DNA from: CAYMTR01 sp964393405
GTDB taxonomy: Bacteria > Bacteroidota > Bacteroidia > Bacteroidales > Prolixibacteraceae
Assembly (NCBI GenBank): GCA_964393405.1
Contig: CAYMTR010000004.1
Coordinates: forward strand, 49,604-113,603
DNA length: 64,000 nucleotides
Direction: 5' to 3'
Within the stretch, counting starts at the first letter, position 1; the number at the start of each line of letters is the position of its first letter. The notes under the pieces are model-generated. The model was not told the DNA's origin and did not search any database. It saw only the letters and a list, made by a program, of their open reading frames with translations. The translations under genes were made by a program, and so were the position numbers. This document shows positions 9,033 to 18,086 of the stretch, piece by piece.

Positions 9033-11210
9033 ATGATGCGTTTTCTTATTGTTGTTTTTATTTCATTTCTTTTATCAAATATCGTCTTTGCTCAACCTGC
9101 AGGTTATTATAATGGTACTTCAGGCAAAAGTGGTGATGAGCTTAAGAGTTTGTTGAATGATATTATCAGCAATCATGTTGATTTTTCATATAGCCAGGCA
9201 AGGTATATTATTAATTATTCTGATGCAGATCCGGATAATCCCAATAATGTAATCCTTTTCTATACTCAGAGGTCTCAGGATGCTACTGCTTATGGAACGG
9301 GAGGAGATTTTATAAACAGGGAACACGTATGGGCTAAATCACATGGCGACTTTGCAGGGATAAGACCAATGGACGGTGATGCCCACAATCTTAGACCTGC
9401 TGATGCTTCTGTTAACGAAGACCGTAGCAATAAGGATTTTAGGGATGTAAAGCCAAATGGATATCAGCATACTGAGGCTAGCGAATGTTGGTATAATAAC
9501 GATTACTGGGAACCCGGACCTGCTACCAAAGGACAGGTTGCAAGGATTATCTTTTATATGGCTACCCGTTATGAGGGTGAGAATGATGAAAGAGACCTTG
9601 AGCCGATTAAAGGGACTACGTCTTCATCACTACCCCAGCATGGAGATCTAAATTCCCTTCTTCAATGGAACAGGCTTTATCCTCCTTCTGATTTTGAAAG
9701 GCGAAGGAATGAAAGGATATTTACTGTTCAGCAGAACAGAAATCCATTTGTCGACAATCCGAAGTTTGCTGATCTTATATGGGATAATTTTTCGCCAGAT
9801 GTGTTATTAATCGACAGCCTTGATATGATTCCGGTTTTTCCAAAGCCGGGAGATAAAGTTACAATAACAGCAACAGTAGAATGTATTGAAGAAATAGAAA
9901 ATGTAACTATAAACTGGGGTAAGTCGCTAGGTATTGAAACTAATCAGATCCTGATGACTAACCTTGGAAATAAATATTCTGCGATTCTTAATCTTGAAAA
10001 TTTTAACAGCGGAGATATTCTTTACTTCACTATTTCAGCAGCAACATCCAGTTTTAATAATTCGATAAACGGTTCTATCGAATTGTGCAGAGATATTAAA
10101 ATTGAAGATATTGCAAATATTGGAGAGGTTCAGGGTTCTACAGATATATCTCCGATGAATGATAAAATAATCACAATTGCCGGAAGAATTAACGCCAACT
10201 TCGATAATTCATTTTATTTACAACAGGGTGACGATCCAAATTCAGGTATTTGTGTATTTGGAACCCTAAAAACAGGGCATGTTGGGGACAGTGTAGTTGT
10301 TACCGGCAAGGTTGTCGAATACAATAACCTGACTGAATTGTCTGAAGTTGGTTACTGTTATAATTTTAAAAACAATCAGGAGGTTGAACCTATTGAGATT
10401 ACTGCTTCAGAAGTAGGTGAAAAATACGAAGGGATGCTTGTCAAAATTAAAAACGTCGTATTTACACAGGGAGGATTAACAGTCCCCGATGAGAATACAT
10501 CTTATATTTTTTCTGATTCAACAGGTTCCTTAACTTTGTTTTCACGCTTCGGATCAAGGTTAGTTGGTAAAAAGATACCTAAAGGAATTACAGATGTGAC
10601 AGGAGTTGTAAGTCAATACCAAAACACTTATCAGATCCTTGCAAGAGATATAAACGACTTTTCGGCTGGAGATGATAAGGAAGGCCCAGTAATTGTAAAT
10701 GTCTCTCTTCTTGATAAGGAATGGATAACTATTGAGTTTGATGAAATTATCGATAAGACGACTTCAGAGCAAATATCTAATTATAACTTCAGCGATGGTA
10801 TTAGTATCATTGCTGCATATCGTTATGAAGAAGGAAATACAGTTATTCTTCAGGTGGCTAACATGAGCAAGGGAGACCATACTCTGACGATAAATGGAAT
10901 AAGTGATGTTTCAGGCAATATTATTGATAATGCTGTTTTCGTTTTTAATTCTACGTTCTCCTCAGTAAATGAGCTTGCAAATAATGTGTTTAAGATATAT
11001 TTTAACTCTGATTGCAATGAAATATTTGTTGAATCACAAAACATTATAAGGCAGATACAGGTTTTTGAAATAACAGGTAGATGTATTTACAGAGAAGGTT
11101 TTAAAGACAAAGTTGTCTCTCTGAAAATTAACAGTGGTAAAGGGGTATATTTTTTAAGAATTGAAGAGTCGTCAGGTAAGGTGAATAATAAAAAGATAGT
11201 AATTCGTTAA
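9033..11210 (+). CDS. Secreted endonuclease I family nuclease with OB-like module and T9SS tail
   Basis: A 725-aa multidomain enzyme. After the signal peptide (residues 1-20), about 25-250 match the endonuclease I / extracellular nuclease family. NREHVWAKSHGDF holds the catalytic histidine, followed by DGDAHNLRPADASVNEDRSN and WEPGPATKGQVARIIFYMATRY, the metal-dependent core that cuts DNA and RNA. Residues about 360-545 are a tandem OB-fold-like module, likely nucleic-acid binding, closely resembling the N-terminal part of the next gene product. An Ig-like strand region follows, then a T9SS sorting domain (GKGVYFLRIEESSG). Expected outside the cell. Two adjacent ATGs at 9033 and 9036 are equally possible starts. 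Confidence 0.9.
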   Translation: MMRFLIVVFISFLLSNIVFAQPAGYYNGTSGKSGDELKSLLNDIISNHVDFSYSQARYIINYSDADPDNPNNVILFYTQRSQDATAYGTGGDFINREHVWAKSHGDFAGIRPMDGDAHNLRPADASVNEDRSNKDFRDVKPNGYQHTEASECWYNNDYWEPGPATKGQVARIIFYMATRYEGENDERDLEPIKGTTSSSLPQHGDLNSLLQWNRLYPPSDFERRRNERIFTVQQNRNPFVDNPKFADLIWDNFSPDVLLIDSLDMIPVFPKPGDKVTITATVECIEEIENVTINWGKSLGIETNQILMTNLGNKYSAILNLENFNSGDILYFTISAATSSFNNSINGSIELCRDIKIEDIANIGEVQGSTDISPMNDKIITIAGRINANFDNSFYLQQGDDPNSGICVFGTLKTGHVGDSVVVTGKVVEYNNLTELSEVGYCYNFKNNQEVEPIEITASEVGEKYEGMLVKIKNVVFTQGGLTVPDENTSYIFSDSTGSLTLFSRFGSRLVGKKIPKGITDVTGVVSQYQNTYQILARDINDFSAGDDKEGPVIVNVSLLDKEWITIEFDEIIDKTTSEQISNYNFSDGISIIAAYRYEEGNTVILQVANMSKGDHTLTINGISDVSGNIIDNAVFVFNSTFSSVNELANNVFKIYFNSDCNEIFVESQNIIRQIQVFEITGRCIYREGFKDKVVSLKINSGKGVYFLRIEESSGKVNNKKIVIR

Positions 11211-11220
11211 AATTTCTGAA

Positions 11221-13434
11221 ATGAAACACTTATTTATTTGTTTAATCTTAGCTATTAGCAATATACTTGTTATAGGTCAGACTCCCATATCTGAAGTACA
11301 GGGGCAACAGGACACTTCACCCTTAGACGGACAATCGGTGACTATCACAGGAATAGTCACAGGAGTATCTGCCGGAAATGGATTCTTTGTTCAGGATGGA
11401 CAAGGAGCATGGTCTGGAATTTATGTTTACGACCCTTCAAGAAATCCAATGCCGGTAATAGGCGATTCAGTTTTACTTATAGGTTCTGTTACTGAATATT
11501 ATAACCTCACTGAGATAAAAACATTAACATCATTTCAGATACTTGCTTCAGGGAAAGAGATTCCCGCACCTGTTGAGTTGAAGTCTGGTGAAATTGCTGA
11601 GCCTTATGAAGGTGTACTTGTCAAAATAAACAATGTTGTTTGTACAAATCCAAACCTTGGTTATGGTGAATGGCAAGCAGACGATGGAAGCGGACCGGTT
11701 GTAATAAATGATTTTATTTTTAAGTACACTCCCGAGGAAGGAATTTCTTATTCTGTTACAGGAGTTCTTGATTTTTCTTTCGATTTTTATAAGATAGAAC
11801 CCAGAAATGCAGATGATGTTATTATCAACGCTCCTTTATACTTCGTTGAGGGACCTCAACAGATTAATATTTCCGGAAACTCTGTAACATTGAAATGGAA
11901 GACAAATGAACTGTCAACTACTGAGTTGGTATATGGTAAAACAATAGATATTGAAGTTGGTCCTATTGTTATTAAGGACTCTGTCACTGAACATGAGATC
12001 ACTATTAATGATCTTGAACCCGGAGAAATTTATTATGTCAAAGCATACTCTGTAATGGGTAATGATACTACTCCCTCCGATATAAAATCTTACACAACCA
12101 TGTCTAATTCCAGCGGAGAAATGCACTTTTATTTTGGATATGGTTCTTTTACAATGTTGACATCAAGTGGCGGTACTGGAGCAGATGAATTCTATTTGTC
12201 TTCATTTACAGACACTATTGCCGCTTATATTCAAAGGGCTCAGAATACTCTTGATATTGCAATTTACGACGTAGTAAACCATTGCCCCTGCAGCGATAAG
12301 CAGAATACCAGAATCTTCGATGCAATTACTGAAAGAGCTAAAGCAGGTGTAAAGGTTAGGATCATTACTGATGACACCTCAAGTGACCCATTCTTTACAG
12401 AAATCATGAATTACGCTCAGGTTATGTGGGGGAACCAGAATGGGATTATGCACAATAAATTCATTGTGGCCGACCGAGAAAGTGAACAATCAAGCTGGGT
12501 TGTTACCGGTTCTGTTAACTGGACTTATAACAACCTTGTAATGGACGCAAATAATCTTGTTTGTATTCAGGATAAATCATTGGCAAAAGCTTATACTGCT
12601 GAATTCGATGAGATGTGGGGAGGTTCTTCAGATACTCCCAATTATGATAAAAGTTTTTTTGGTTTAAGAAAGAAGCAGAATACTCCACAAAAATTCATTA
12701 TTGATGGAACTCCAGTAGAGTTGTATTTTTCTCCTTCAGACAATACTGAAAAACATATAATTGAAGCACTTAAAACAGCCAACCACGAAGTTAGCCTTGC
12801 AATGATGGCATTTACTTCCGACGGTCTGGGGCAGGCAATAAGGCAGATCAGCAAAGATGGGATTGAAGTTTTTGGGACTATTGACTATGTAGAATATGAC
12901 AGTACAGAATATGAACTTATGAGAAAAGAAGGTGCCGATATTGAGGGTTTTTCTAATCCCAACGGGTTATCATGGCCTACTGACCCTACTATTCACCATA
13001 AGTTTGCTGTGGTTGACTATTATCATGAAGATTCAGACCCTATGGTAATTACCGGGACTCATAACTGGACCGCTTCTGCCGAAACCAAGAATGATGAGAA
13101 CACCCTCATAATTCATGATGAAGCAGTAGCACGGATTTTTAATAATGAAATTATCAGGTTGAGGGGTTTAAGTTCTTCATCATCGAAGGCAATAAATGAA
13201 AAGAGGTTTAACGTATATCCTAATCCATTTGAATTTGGTATTCATTTAAAAGATTTTTCATCTTATTCTGAAATAACCATAAGAGATTTTAACGGAAGGA
13301 GCCTCTTTAAAAGTGGTAAACATGGTACTCAATATTTTGACCTGTCTTTTCTAAAACCGGGTATTTACTTCCTTGAAATATTATCTAATGACAATTTAAG
13401 AAAGGCTAATATCCAAAAAATAGTCAAACTTTGA
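11221..13434 (+). CDS. Secreted phospholipase D-like nuclease with OB-like and FN3 domains, T9SS tail
   Basis: A 737-aa protein. Signal peptide 1-20; OB-fold-like module about 22-200 (TSPLDGQSVTITGIVTG); fibronectin type III domain about 205-295; then two PLD units with complete HKD motifs, IMHNKFIVAD and IHHKFAVVD, each followed by a 'TGSVNW' or 'TGTHNW' strand. Two HKD motifs in one chain build a single active site. Such enzymes cut phosphodiester bonds in DNA or phospholipids; the OB-like module and operon favour nucleic acid. The end (NVYPNPF, then LKPGIYFLEIL) is a T9SS type A sorting domain. The gene starts 10 bp after the endonuclease gene and overlaps the photolyase start by 4 bp. Confidence 0.9.
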   Translation: MKHLFICLILAISNILVIGQTPISEVQGQQDTSPLDGQSVTITGIVTGVSAGNGFFVQDGQGAWSGIYVYDPSRNPMPVIGDSVLLIGSVTEYYNLTEIKTLTSFQILASGKEIPAPVELKSGEIAEPYEGVLVKINNVVCTNPNLGYGEWQADDGSGPVVINDFIFKYTPEEGISYSVTGVLDFSFDFYKIEPRNADDVIINAPLYFVEGPQQINISGNSVTLKWKTNELSTTELVYGKTIDIEVGPIVIKDSVTEHEITINDLEPGEIYYVKAYSVMGNDTTPSDIKSYTTMSNSSGEMHFYFGYGSFTMLTSSGGTGADEFYLSSFTDTIAAYIQRAQNTLDIAIYDVVNHCPCSDKQNTRIFDAITERAKAGVKVRIITDDTSSDPFFTEIMNYAQVMWGNQNGIMHNKFIVADRESEQSSWVVTGSVNWTYNNLVMDANNLVCIQDKSLAKAYTAEFDEMWGGSSDTPNYDKSFFGLRKKQNTPQKFIIDGTPVELYFSPSDNTEKHIIEALKTANHEVSLAMMAFTSDGLGQAIRQISKDGIEVFGTIDYVEYDSTEYELMRKEGADIEGFSNPNGLSWPTDPTIHHKFAVVDYYHEDSDPMVITGTHNWTASAETKNDENTLIIHDEAVARIFNNEIIRLRGLSSSSSKAINEKRFNVYPNPFEFGIHLKDFSSYSEITIRDFNGRSLFKSGKHGTQYFDLSFLKPGIYFLEILSNDNLRKANIQKIVKL

Positions 13435-14804
13435 ACCCTTTTACTTTATCTATTCATGTTTTCAGGCGCGACTTAAGGCTTCAGGATAACAATGCCCTGA
13501 TTTCTGCTCTTGAGAATTCTGAGAAAGTTATCCCAGTATTCATACTTGATGAACGTCAGCTTACAAGCCAATACTTCGGTAAGAACAGCTTCAGTTTCAT
13601 GATAGAATCGCTTAAAGAGCTTGACCATGACTTAAGGAAATATGGCTCTCATCTTTATATTTTTAATGGTATTGCCTCTGATATAATTGAAAGACTGATT
13701 AAGGAAAATAAAGTTCAAGCTGTATTTCTAAATAGGGATTATACCCCATTTAGCCGTATCAGAGATAAGGAAATTGAAAGTGTTTGCACAAAAAATAATG
13801 TCCGCTTAATTCCCTGTACCGATACATTGTTATGTGAACCAGAATTACTTTTAAAAGCTGACGGAAAGCCTTACTCCCTATTTACTCCTTTCTTTAGAAA
13901 AGCAGTATTGATAAGTGTTCCCGAACCGCTTAAAAATGAACTTAGTAATTATTATTCTGAAGGAATAAATTTTCATCCTAAATCAGATATTCTTAGTCAA
14001 TATAAGAGTGAAATATCAAACGAGAGGTTCTTAATAGGGGGACGCTCTGAAGGAATTAAATTGTTGAATGAGATTCACAACCTTGAAGATTACAATAAAC
14101 AGAGGGATATTCCTTCTGTAAAAGGCACTTCACACTTATCTCCCCATCATAAATTTGGCACCATTTCTATCAGGGAATCTTATCATACAATAGTTAGATT
14201 TTTCGACGAGGAACACCCTTTAATTAGAGCCCTTTTCTGGAGAGACTTCTTCACTCATATTGCTTATCATTTTCCAGAAATATTCGGAAAACCTTTTCAA
14301 AAGAAATATGAAAATATTGAATGGGATGACGATAATGCCCTTTTTGAAAAGTGGTGCTCGGGTAAAACAGGTTTTCCAATAGTGGATGCTGGAATGAGGG
14401 AGCTCAACAATACAGGATACATGCACAACAGAGTGAGAATGATCGTAGCTTCCTTTTTAGTCAAAGATCTTCATATTGACTGGCGACTTGGTGAGAAATA
14501 TTTCGCTCAACACCTTGTCGATTATGACCCTTCCGTTAACAACGGCAACTGGCAATGGTGCGCTTCCACCGGTTGCGATGCTCAGCCTTATTTTAGAATC
14601 TTTAATCCGTGGACACAGCAAATGAAATTTGACCCTCAGTGCAATTATATTAAAAAATGGATTCCAGAATTAAAGGATATGTCTCCAAAGGAAATTCATA
14701 ATCCCAAAGGGATATCTACATTAAGTTCGATATACCCTAAGCCCGTGGTTGACCATAAAGAAGAAACTATTATTTCAAAATCGTTATATAGTAATATTAG
14801 ATGA
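13431..14804 (+). CDS. phr: Deoxyribodipyrimidine photolyase (cryptochrome/photolyase family, class I)
   Basis: A 457-aa flavoprotein that uses blue light to split UV-induced pyrimidine dimers. The N-terminal Rossmann antenna domain begins with the expected VFRRDLRLQDN. The C-terminal FAD domain has ALFWRDFFTHIAYHFP, WCSGKTGFPIVDAGMREL, TGYMHNRVRMIVASFLVKD and NNGNWQWCASTGCDAQPYFR, the class I FAD and DNA-binding signatures. No in-frame ATG precedes the conserved RRDLRL segment, so the TTG at 13431 is the start. It overlaps the upstream stop by 4 bp (TTGA), implying translational coupling to the PLD nuclease gene. The antenna cofactor cannot be read from sequence. Confidence 0.93.
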   Translation: MNPFTLSIHVFRRDLRLQDNNALISALENSEKVIPVFILDERQLTSQYFGKNSFSFMIESLKELDHDLRKYGSHLYIFNGIASDIIERLIKENKVQAVFLNRDYTPFSRIRDKEIESVCTKNNVRLIPCTDTLLCEPELLLKADGKPYSLFTPFFRKAVLISVPEPLKNELSNYYSEGINFHPKSDILSQYKSEISNERFLIGGRSEGIKLLNEIHNLEDYNKQRDIPSVKGTSHLSPHHKFGTISIRESYHTIVRFFDEEHPLIRALFWRDFFTHIAYHFPEIFGKPFQKKYENIEWDDDNALFEKWCSGKTGFPIVDAGMRELNNTGYMHNRVRMIVASFLVKDLHIDWRLGEKYFAQHLVDYDPSVNNGNWQWCASTGCDAQPYFRIFNPWTQQMKFDPQCNYIKKWIPELKDMSPKEIHNPKGISTLSSIYPKPVVDHKEETIISKSLYSNIR

Positions 14805-14837
14805 ATTGACTGATTAAATTTGATTTTGCTATTTTTG
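14805..14837 (+). promoter_or_regulatory. Bacteroidota-type promoter of pyrH
   Basis: ATTG at 14805-14808 and TATTTTTG at 14830-14837 are separated by 21 bp, close to the TTTG / TAnnTTTG consensus of the primary sigma factor of this phylum. Transcription would start near 14843, about 11 bases before the pyrH ATG, giving a very short leader. Confidence 0.6.
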
Positions 14838-14853
14838 AATAAAAATCACTAAC

Positions 14854-15564
14854 ATGAATATTCCATATAAAAGAATTTTACTTAAGCTTTCAGGTGAATC
14901 CCTTATGGGTTCGCAAGGTTATGGCATCGATACTGTGAGGTTGAGCTCTTATGCCCGCCAGATAAAAGAGATTTCAAATCTCGGAATACAGATAGGTATT
15001 GTTATTGGGGGTGGTAATATTTTTAGGGGACTAAGTGGTGCCGCTAAAGGTTTTGAAAGGGTAAAGGGAGACCAGATGGGTATGCTTGCTACTGTTATTA
15101 ATAGCCTTGCTCTTCAGTCTGCTATTGAAAAGGAAGGTATTAAAGCTCATACTTTCTCTGCCATTCGTATGGAACCAATTGGTGAATATTACTCAAAGGC
15201 AAAAGCAATAAATGCCCTTCTTAAAGGTGATATTGCTATTATATCTGCAGGGACCGGTAATCCATTTTTTACAACTGATACTGCTTCAGCTCTCAGGGCT
15301 GTTGAAATAGAAGCCGACGTAATGCTTAAGGGTACCCGGGTTGATGGTATTTATACTGATGACCCAGAGAAAAACCCAAAGGCTGTAAAATTTGATAAGA
15401 TATCATACGATGAAGTATATCAACGGGGCTTGAAGGTAATGGACCTCACCGCAACTGCAATGTGTAAGGAGAACAAGATGCCAATCATTGTCTTTGACAT
15501 GGACACAGAAGGTAACCTGAAAAAAGTACTTTCAGGTGAAAAGATAGGAACATTAGTTTATTGA
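14854..15564 (+). CDS. pyrH: Uridylate (UMP) kinase
   Basis: A 236-aa amino-acid-kinase-fold enzyme that phosphorylates UMP to UDP, usually as a GTP-activated, UTP-inhibited hexamer. Motifs: KRILLKLSGESLMG at the N-terminus, IGIVIGGGNIFRG (glycine-rich substrate loop), GDQMGMLATVINSLALQ, SAGTGNPFFTTDTASALRA and VDGIYTDDPEKNP. Length matches the family. It has its own promoter in the 49-bp gap after the photolyase gene and ends at a shared hairpin terminator. The common neighbour frr is not here; rpsB-tsf, with which pyrH often clusters, lies 24 kb away. Confidence 0.97.
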   Translation: MNIPYKRILLKLSGESLMGSQGYGIDTVRLSSYARQIKEISNLGIQIGIVIGGGNIFRGLSGAAKGFERVKGDQMGMLATVINSLALQSAIEKEGIKAHTFSAIRMEPIGEYYSKAKAINALLKGDIAIISAGTGNPFFTTDTASALRAVEIEADVMLKGTRVDGIYTDDPEKNPKAVKFDKISYDEVYQRGLKVMDLTATAMCKENKMPIIVFDMDTEGNLKKVLSGEKIGTLVY

Positions 15565-15585
15565 AAATAATAGAATAAGGATATT

Positions 15586-17076
15586 CTACCCGTTTTGAAT
15601 CTCAGAATGGGTATTTTTTTGCCTTTTTATTAATAAATCTATGGATACTATTATCGCAGTAAAACCCCAGAAAGGTACTGATGCTTTGTCTGTGTCAAGG
15701 AAGTTATTGAGAATACTATGAAAATAATAGGTTATTAAGCCCAATAAGGCAGATACAAGTAGTGTCTTGAGCCTTTTATCATCTGTGGCTGAATATGCCT
15801 TTATTGCTATTGTAATTACTGTAATAATTAAAATAATGAAGCTAAGTGATCCAATGATGCCTGTTTCAGCCATTGCTCCAAGATATTCACTGTGGGCATT
15901 ACCTCCATCTCCGGAGTTTGTACTTATTATTGTTCTCTGTGAAGTGACCTGGTAGGGAGCATATTTCATAGCATATGTACCAGGTCCATAGCCAAACAGG
16001 GGTCTTTCTTTAAACATCTTAAGGGCACAATTCCACCTGTTGATCCTTTCAAGATTGGAAGCATCAGTTGAAATGTTAGTCATTGAAGAGAAGTGGTCAA
16101 ATAAGTTGGCTGATGAATCCTGGGAGTTTTGCTCTAACCTCTGAAGTATTTGCTGCTGAAAAGTAAAAATAATCAAAATCAGTGATACCAATATGATAAG
16201 TATGGTTTTGAATTTTATCTTTAATTTCATTATTACCCAAATTCCTCCTACTAAAAACAGGCTCAGCCAAGCAGCCCTGGTATAAGAGAGTATTTCTGCC
16301 ACTATGAATAATAATGTAATACCCCAAATCCAAATCCTCAGTTTTTTATTGTCTCTGTACATATATGAAAATCCAATGAGGAATGGAATAAACATTGCAA
16401 GTACTGCACCATATGAGGTGTGGTCGTTGAAAAAAGGATCCATCACAAAATGTGCAGCCTGGTCATCGTATAATCCGTAGCCAAGGTGCCTGAATATTGT
16501 GTAGCATAGTACCGGAACAAAAGCTATCACGTATAGCCAAATGAATCTCTCAATGTTTTTCTGATCTTTAAACAGATATGTCATTATAAAGAAGAATACA
16601 ACTACAAACCAAAGGCGGGCTAAGAAAAACTTAAACGAAACAAGCGGTAGACAGCTTACTATGGTAGTAAGTGCAATCCACCCGAGATAAAAATAAATAA
16701 CCTTTGAAATAGGATGCCTGGTAATTTCGCTGTCAAGATTTTTCTTTATCAGTAGAGATATTAAAAAGATGAGCAATATTCCAACCAACAATGGTTCTGT
16801 AGGCATATGCAGATCAAAGGGCATTCCAAAAGCAAATTCAGATAAAGGCATCGATAATGGTGTAAATATTACTGCCAGCCAAATGAGCTTGTCATAAGCA
16901 TAAAAGGCAGTAAGCATTATCATGAAAATAAAAGGAATAGCAATTCCAAGAAGAGTATCTTTTTTTAGTATCAGATAAGCGTTCAAGAGTATGAACACTA
17001 TTGATATTGCATAAAAAAGGATATACTTTAACCAGCTGTCTGGTATAATGTTATTATTTTGCTGTATTTCTTTCAC
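15586..17076 (-). CDS. O-antigen ligase / polymerase family membrane protein (Wzy_C)
   Basis: A 496-aa polytopic membrane protein with about 11-12 hydrophobic segments. The signature is a long periplasmic loop holding RPLFGYGPGTYAMKYAPY, followed by GNAHSEYLGAMAETGIIG; the conserved Arg, His and 'ETGiiG' identify the WaaL/Wzy_C superfamily. Members either ligate O-antigen to lipid A-core or polymerise repeat units, and sequence alone does not decide which. The start overlaps the end of the upstream Wzz-like gene by 23 bp, so the two are cotranscribed. Confidence 0.85.
   Translation of the reverse strand: MKEIQQNNNIIPDSWLKYILFYAISIVFILLNAYLILKKDTLLGIAIPFIFMIMLTAFYAYDKLIWLAVIFTPLSMPLSEFAFGMPFDLHMPTEPLLVGILLIFLISLLIKKNLDSEITRHPISKVIYFYLGWIALTTIVSCLPLVSFKFFLARLWFVVVFFFIMTYLFKDQKNIERFIWLYVIAFVPVLCYTIFRHLGYGLYDDQAAHFVMDPFFNDHTSYGAVLAMFIPFLIGFSYMYRDNKKLRIWIWGITLLFIVAEILSYTRAAWLSLFLVGGIWVIMKLKIKFKTILIILVSLILIIFTFQQQILQRLEQNSQDSSANLFDHFSSMTNISTDASNLERINRWNCALKMFKERPLFGYGPGTYAMKYAPYQVTSQRTIISTNSGDGGNAHSEYLGAMAETGIIGSLSFIILIITVITIAIKAYSATDDKRLKTLLVSALLGLITYYFHSILNNFLDTDKASVPFWGFTAIIVSIDLLIKRQKNTHSEIQNG
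15587..15620. terminator. Bidirectional terminator between pyrH and the O-antigen ligase gene
   Basis: An 8-bp inverted repeat (tacccgtt at 15587-15594 and aatgggta at 15606-15613, one G-T pair) is followed by seven T on the plus strand. The arms overlap the last codons of the minus-strand ligase gene, so one hairpin can end both convergent transcripts. Confidence 0.7.
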
Positions 17077-18004
17077 GAATGTAGTCGATCAACAAAACTG
17101 TGACTATTGAAGCAGCAAAAGCACCTATAGTTGAAAGGAATACTATCAGCCATCTTACAGGATATGATTTCTTGTCGGCCGGGAAAGGTCTTTCAACCAC
17201 AATACCATATGAAATCTTTTTTGTACCGTGGCTAAGTCCCCAGTCATGAAGTATCTTTAATGAGTCGGCAACATGCTCATATTCCACGAGTATATTTTGT
17301 AAGCGTTTGAATTCGCCCCCCTTTTCTCTGAGGTTCTCAAGAAGCTCCTGCGCATTTTTTACATTACCTCCTTTGTTCGATGCTTCCATCAATCCAACAG
17401 TGGCTGCTTCAACTTGTGCATCATAGTCAAGCAGACCGTTTTCATTTCTCAACTCGTTCATCCTGTTCATGATTGTATCTATCTCTGCATTCTTTTTTAC
17501 AAGATCATGAGCTGCAATGTCTGCAACTTCCAGGTATTTTACTGAGTGCTGGTATTGTAACAATTGATTGAAGTATAGCATCAACGAGTCAACCATGTCG
17601 GAAGCACGCTGAGGGTTCTCGTCGAGAACTTTTATTTCGACTGTTTCAAACTCTGTTTTCTTGAAGCTTATATTCTTGTTGAACTTATCGAGTATATAAG
17701 TTTTGTATAAAGGATCTTGTCTGTTTATTTTATAAACCTTGTCAAGCATGAAGGCGTCAATAAGCCTGAATTTTATGTCCACTGAACGAATGTTCTCAAG
17801 TAATTGCTCACTTTCTGATTCCTCACTGTAAACCTGAAAATTCACAGGATATAGCTTACCTGTAGATTTGAACTTTGGTTTTATAAACAAAGATGATGAT
17901 ATTATTACGGAAAGCACAATAGCAGCCACGACTGCAATGGATATATGTATTCTCCATTTCCATAGCGATTTAAGAATTCGCTCGTTGTTAAAAAAGTTCT
18001 CCAT
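17054..18004 (-). CDS. Wzz-like polysaccharide chain-length determinant protein
   Basis: A 316-aa inner-membrane protein with the Wzz layout: an N-terminal transmembrane helix (about 20-42), a long periplasmic helical region (about 60-270), and a C-terminal helix (about 283-306) preceded by the proline-containing VERPFPADKKSYPVRW segment. It would regulate modal length of O-antigen or exopolysaccharide made with the ligase/polymerase downstream, whose gene it overlaps by 23 bp. It lacks the C-terminal tyrosine kinase domain found in some exopolysaccharide co-polymerases. Confidence 0.8.
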   Translation of the reverse strand: MENFFNNERILKSLWKWRIHISIAVVAAIVLSVIISSSLFIKPKFKSTGKLYPVNFQVYSEESESEQLLENIRSVDIKFRLIDAFMLDKVYKINRQDPLYKTYILDKFNKNISFKKTEFETVEIKVLDENPQRASDMVDSLMLYFNQLLQYQHSVKYLEVADIAAHDLVKKNAEIDTIMNRMNELRNENGLLDYDAQVEAATVGLMEASNKGGNVKNAQELLENLREKGGEFKRLQNILVEYEHVADSLKILHDWGLSHGTKKISYGIVVERPFPADKKSYPVRWLIVFLSTIGAFAASIVTVLLIDYIRERNTAK

Positions 18005-18086
18005 AAATTTAGATTATCGTTAGTCTATGTTTCAACGTGAAAAATGATATTTTATTATCTGAACTTTCGGTATTATTTATGCTATT

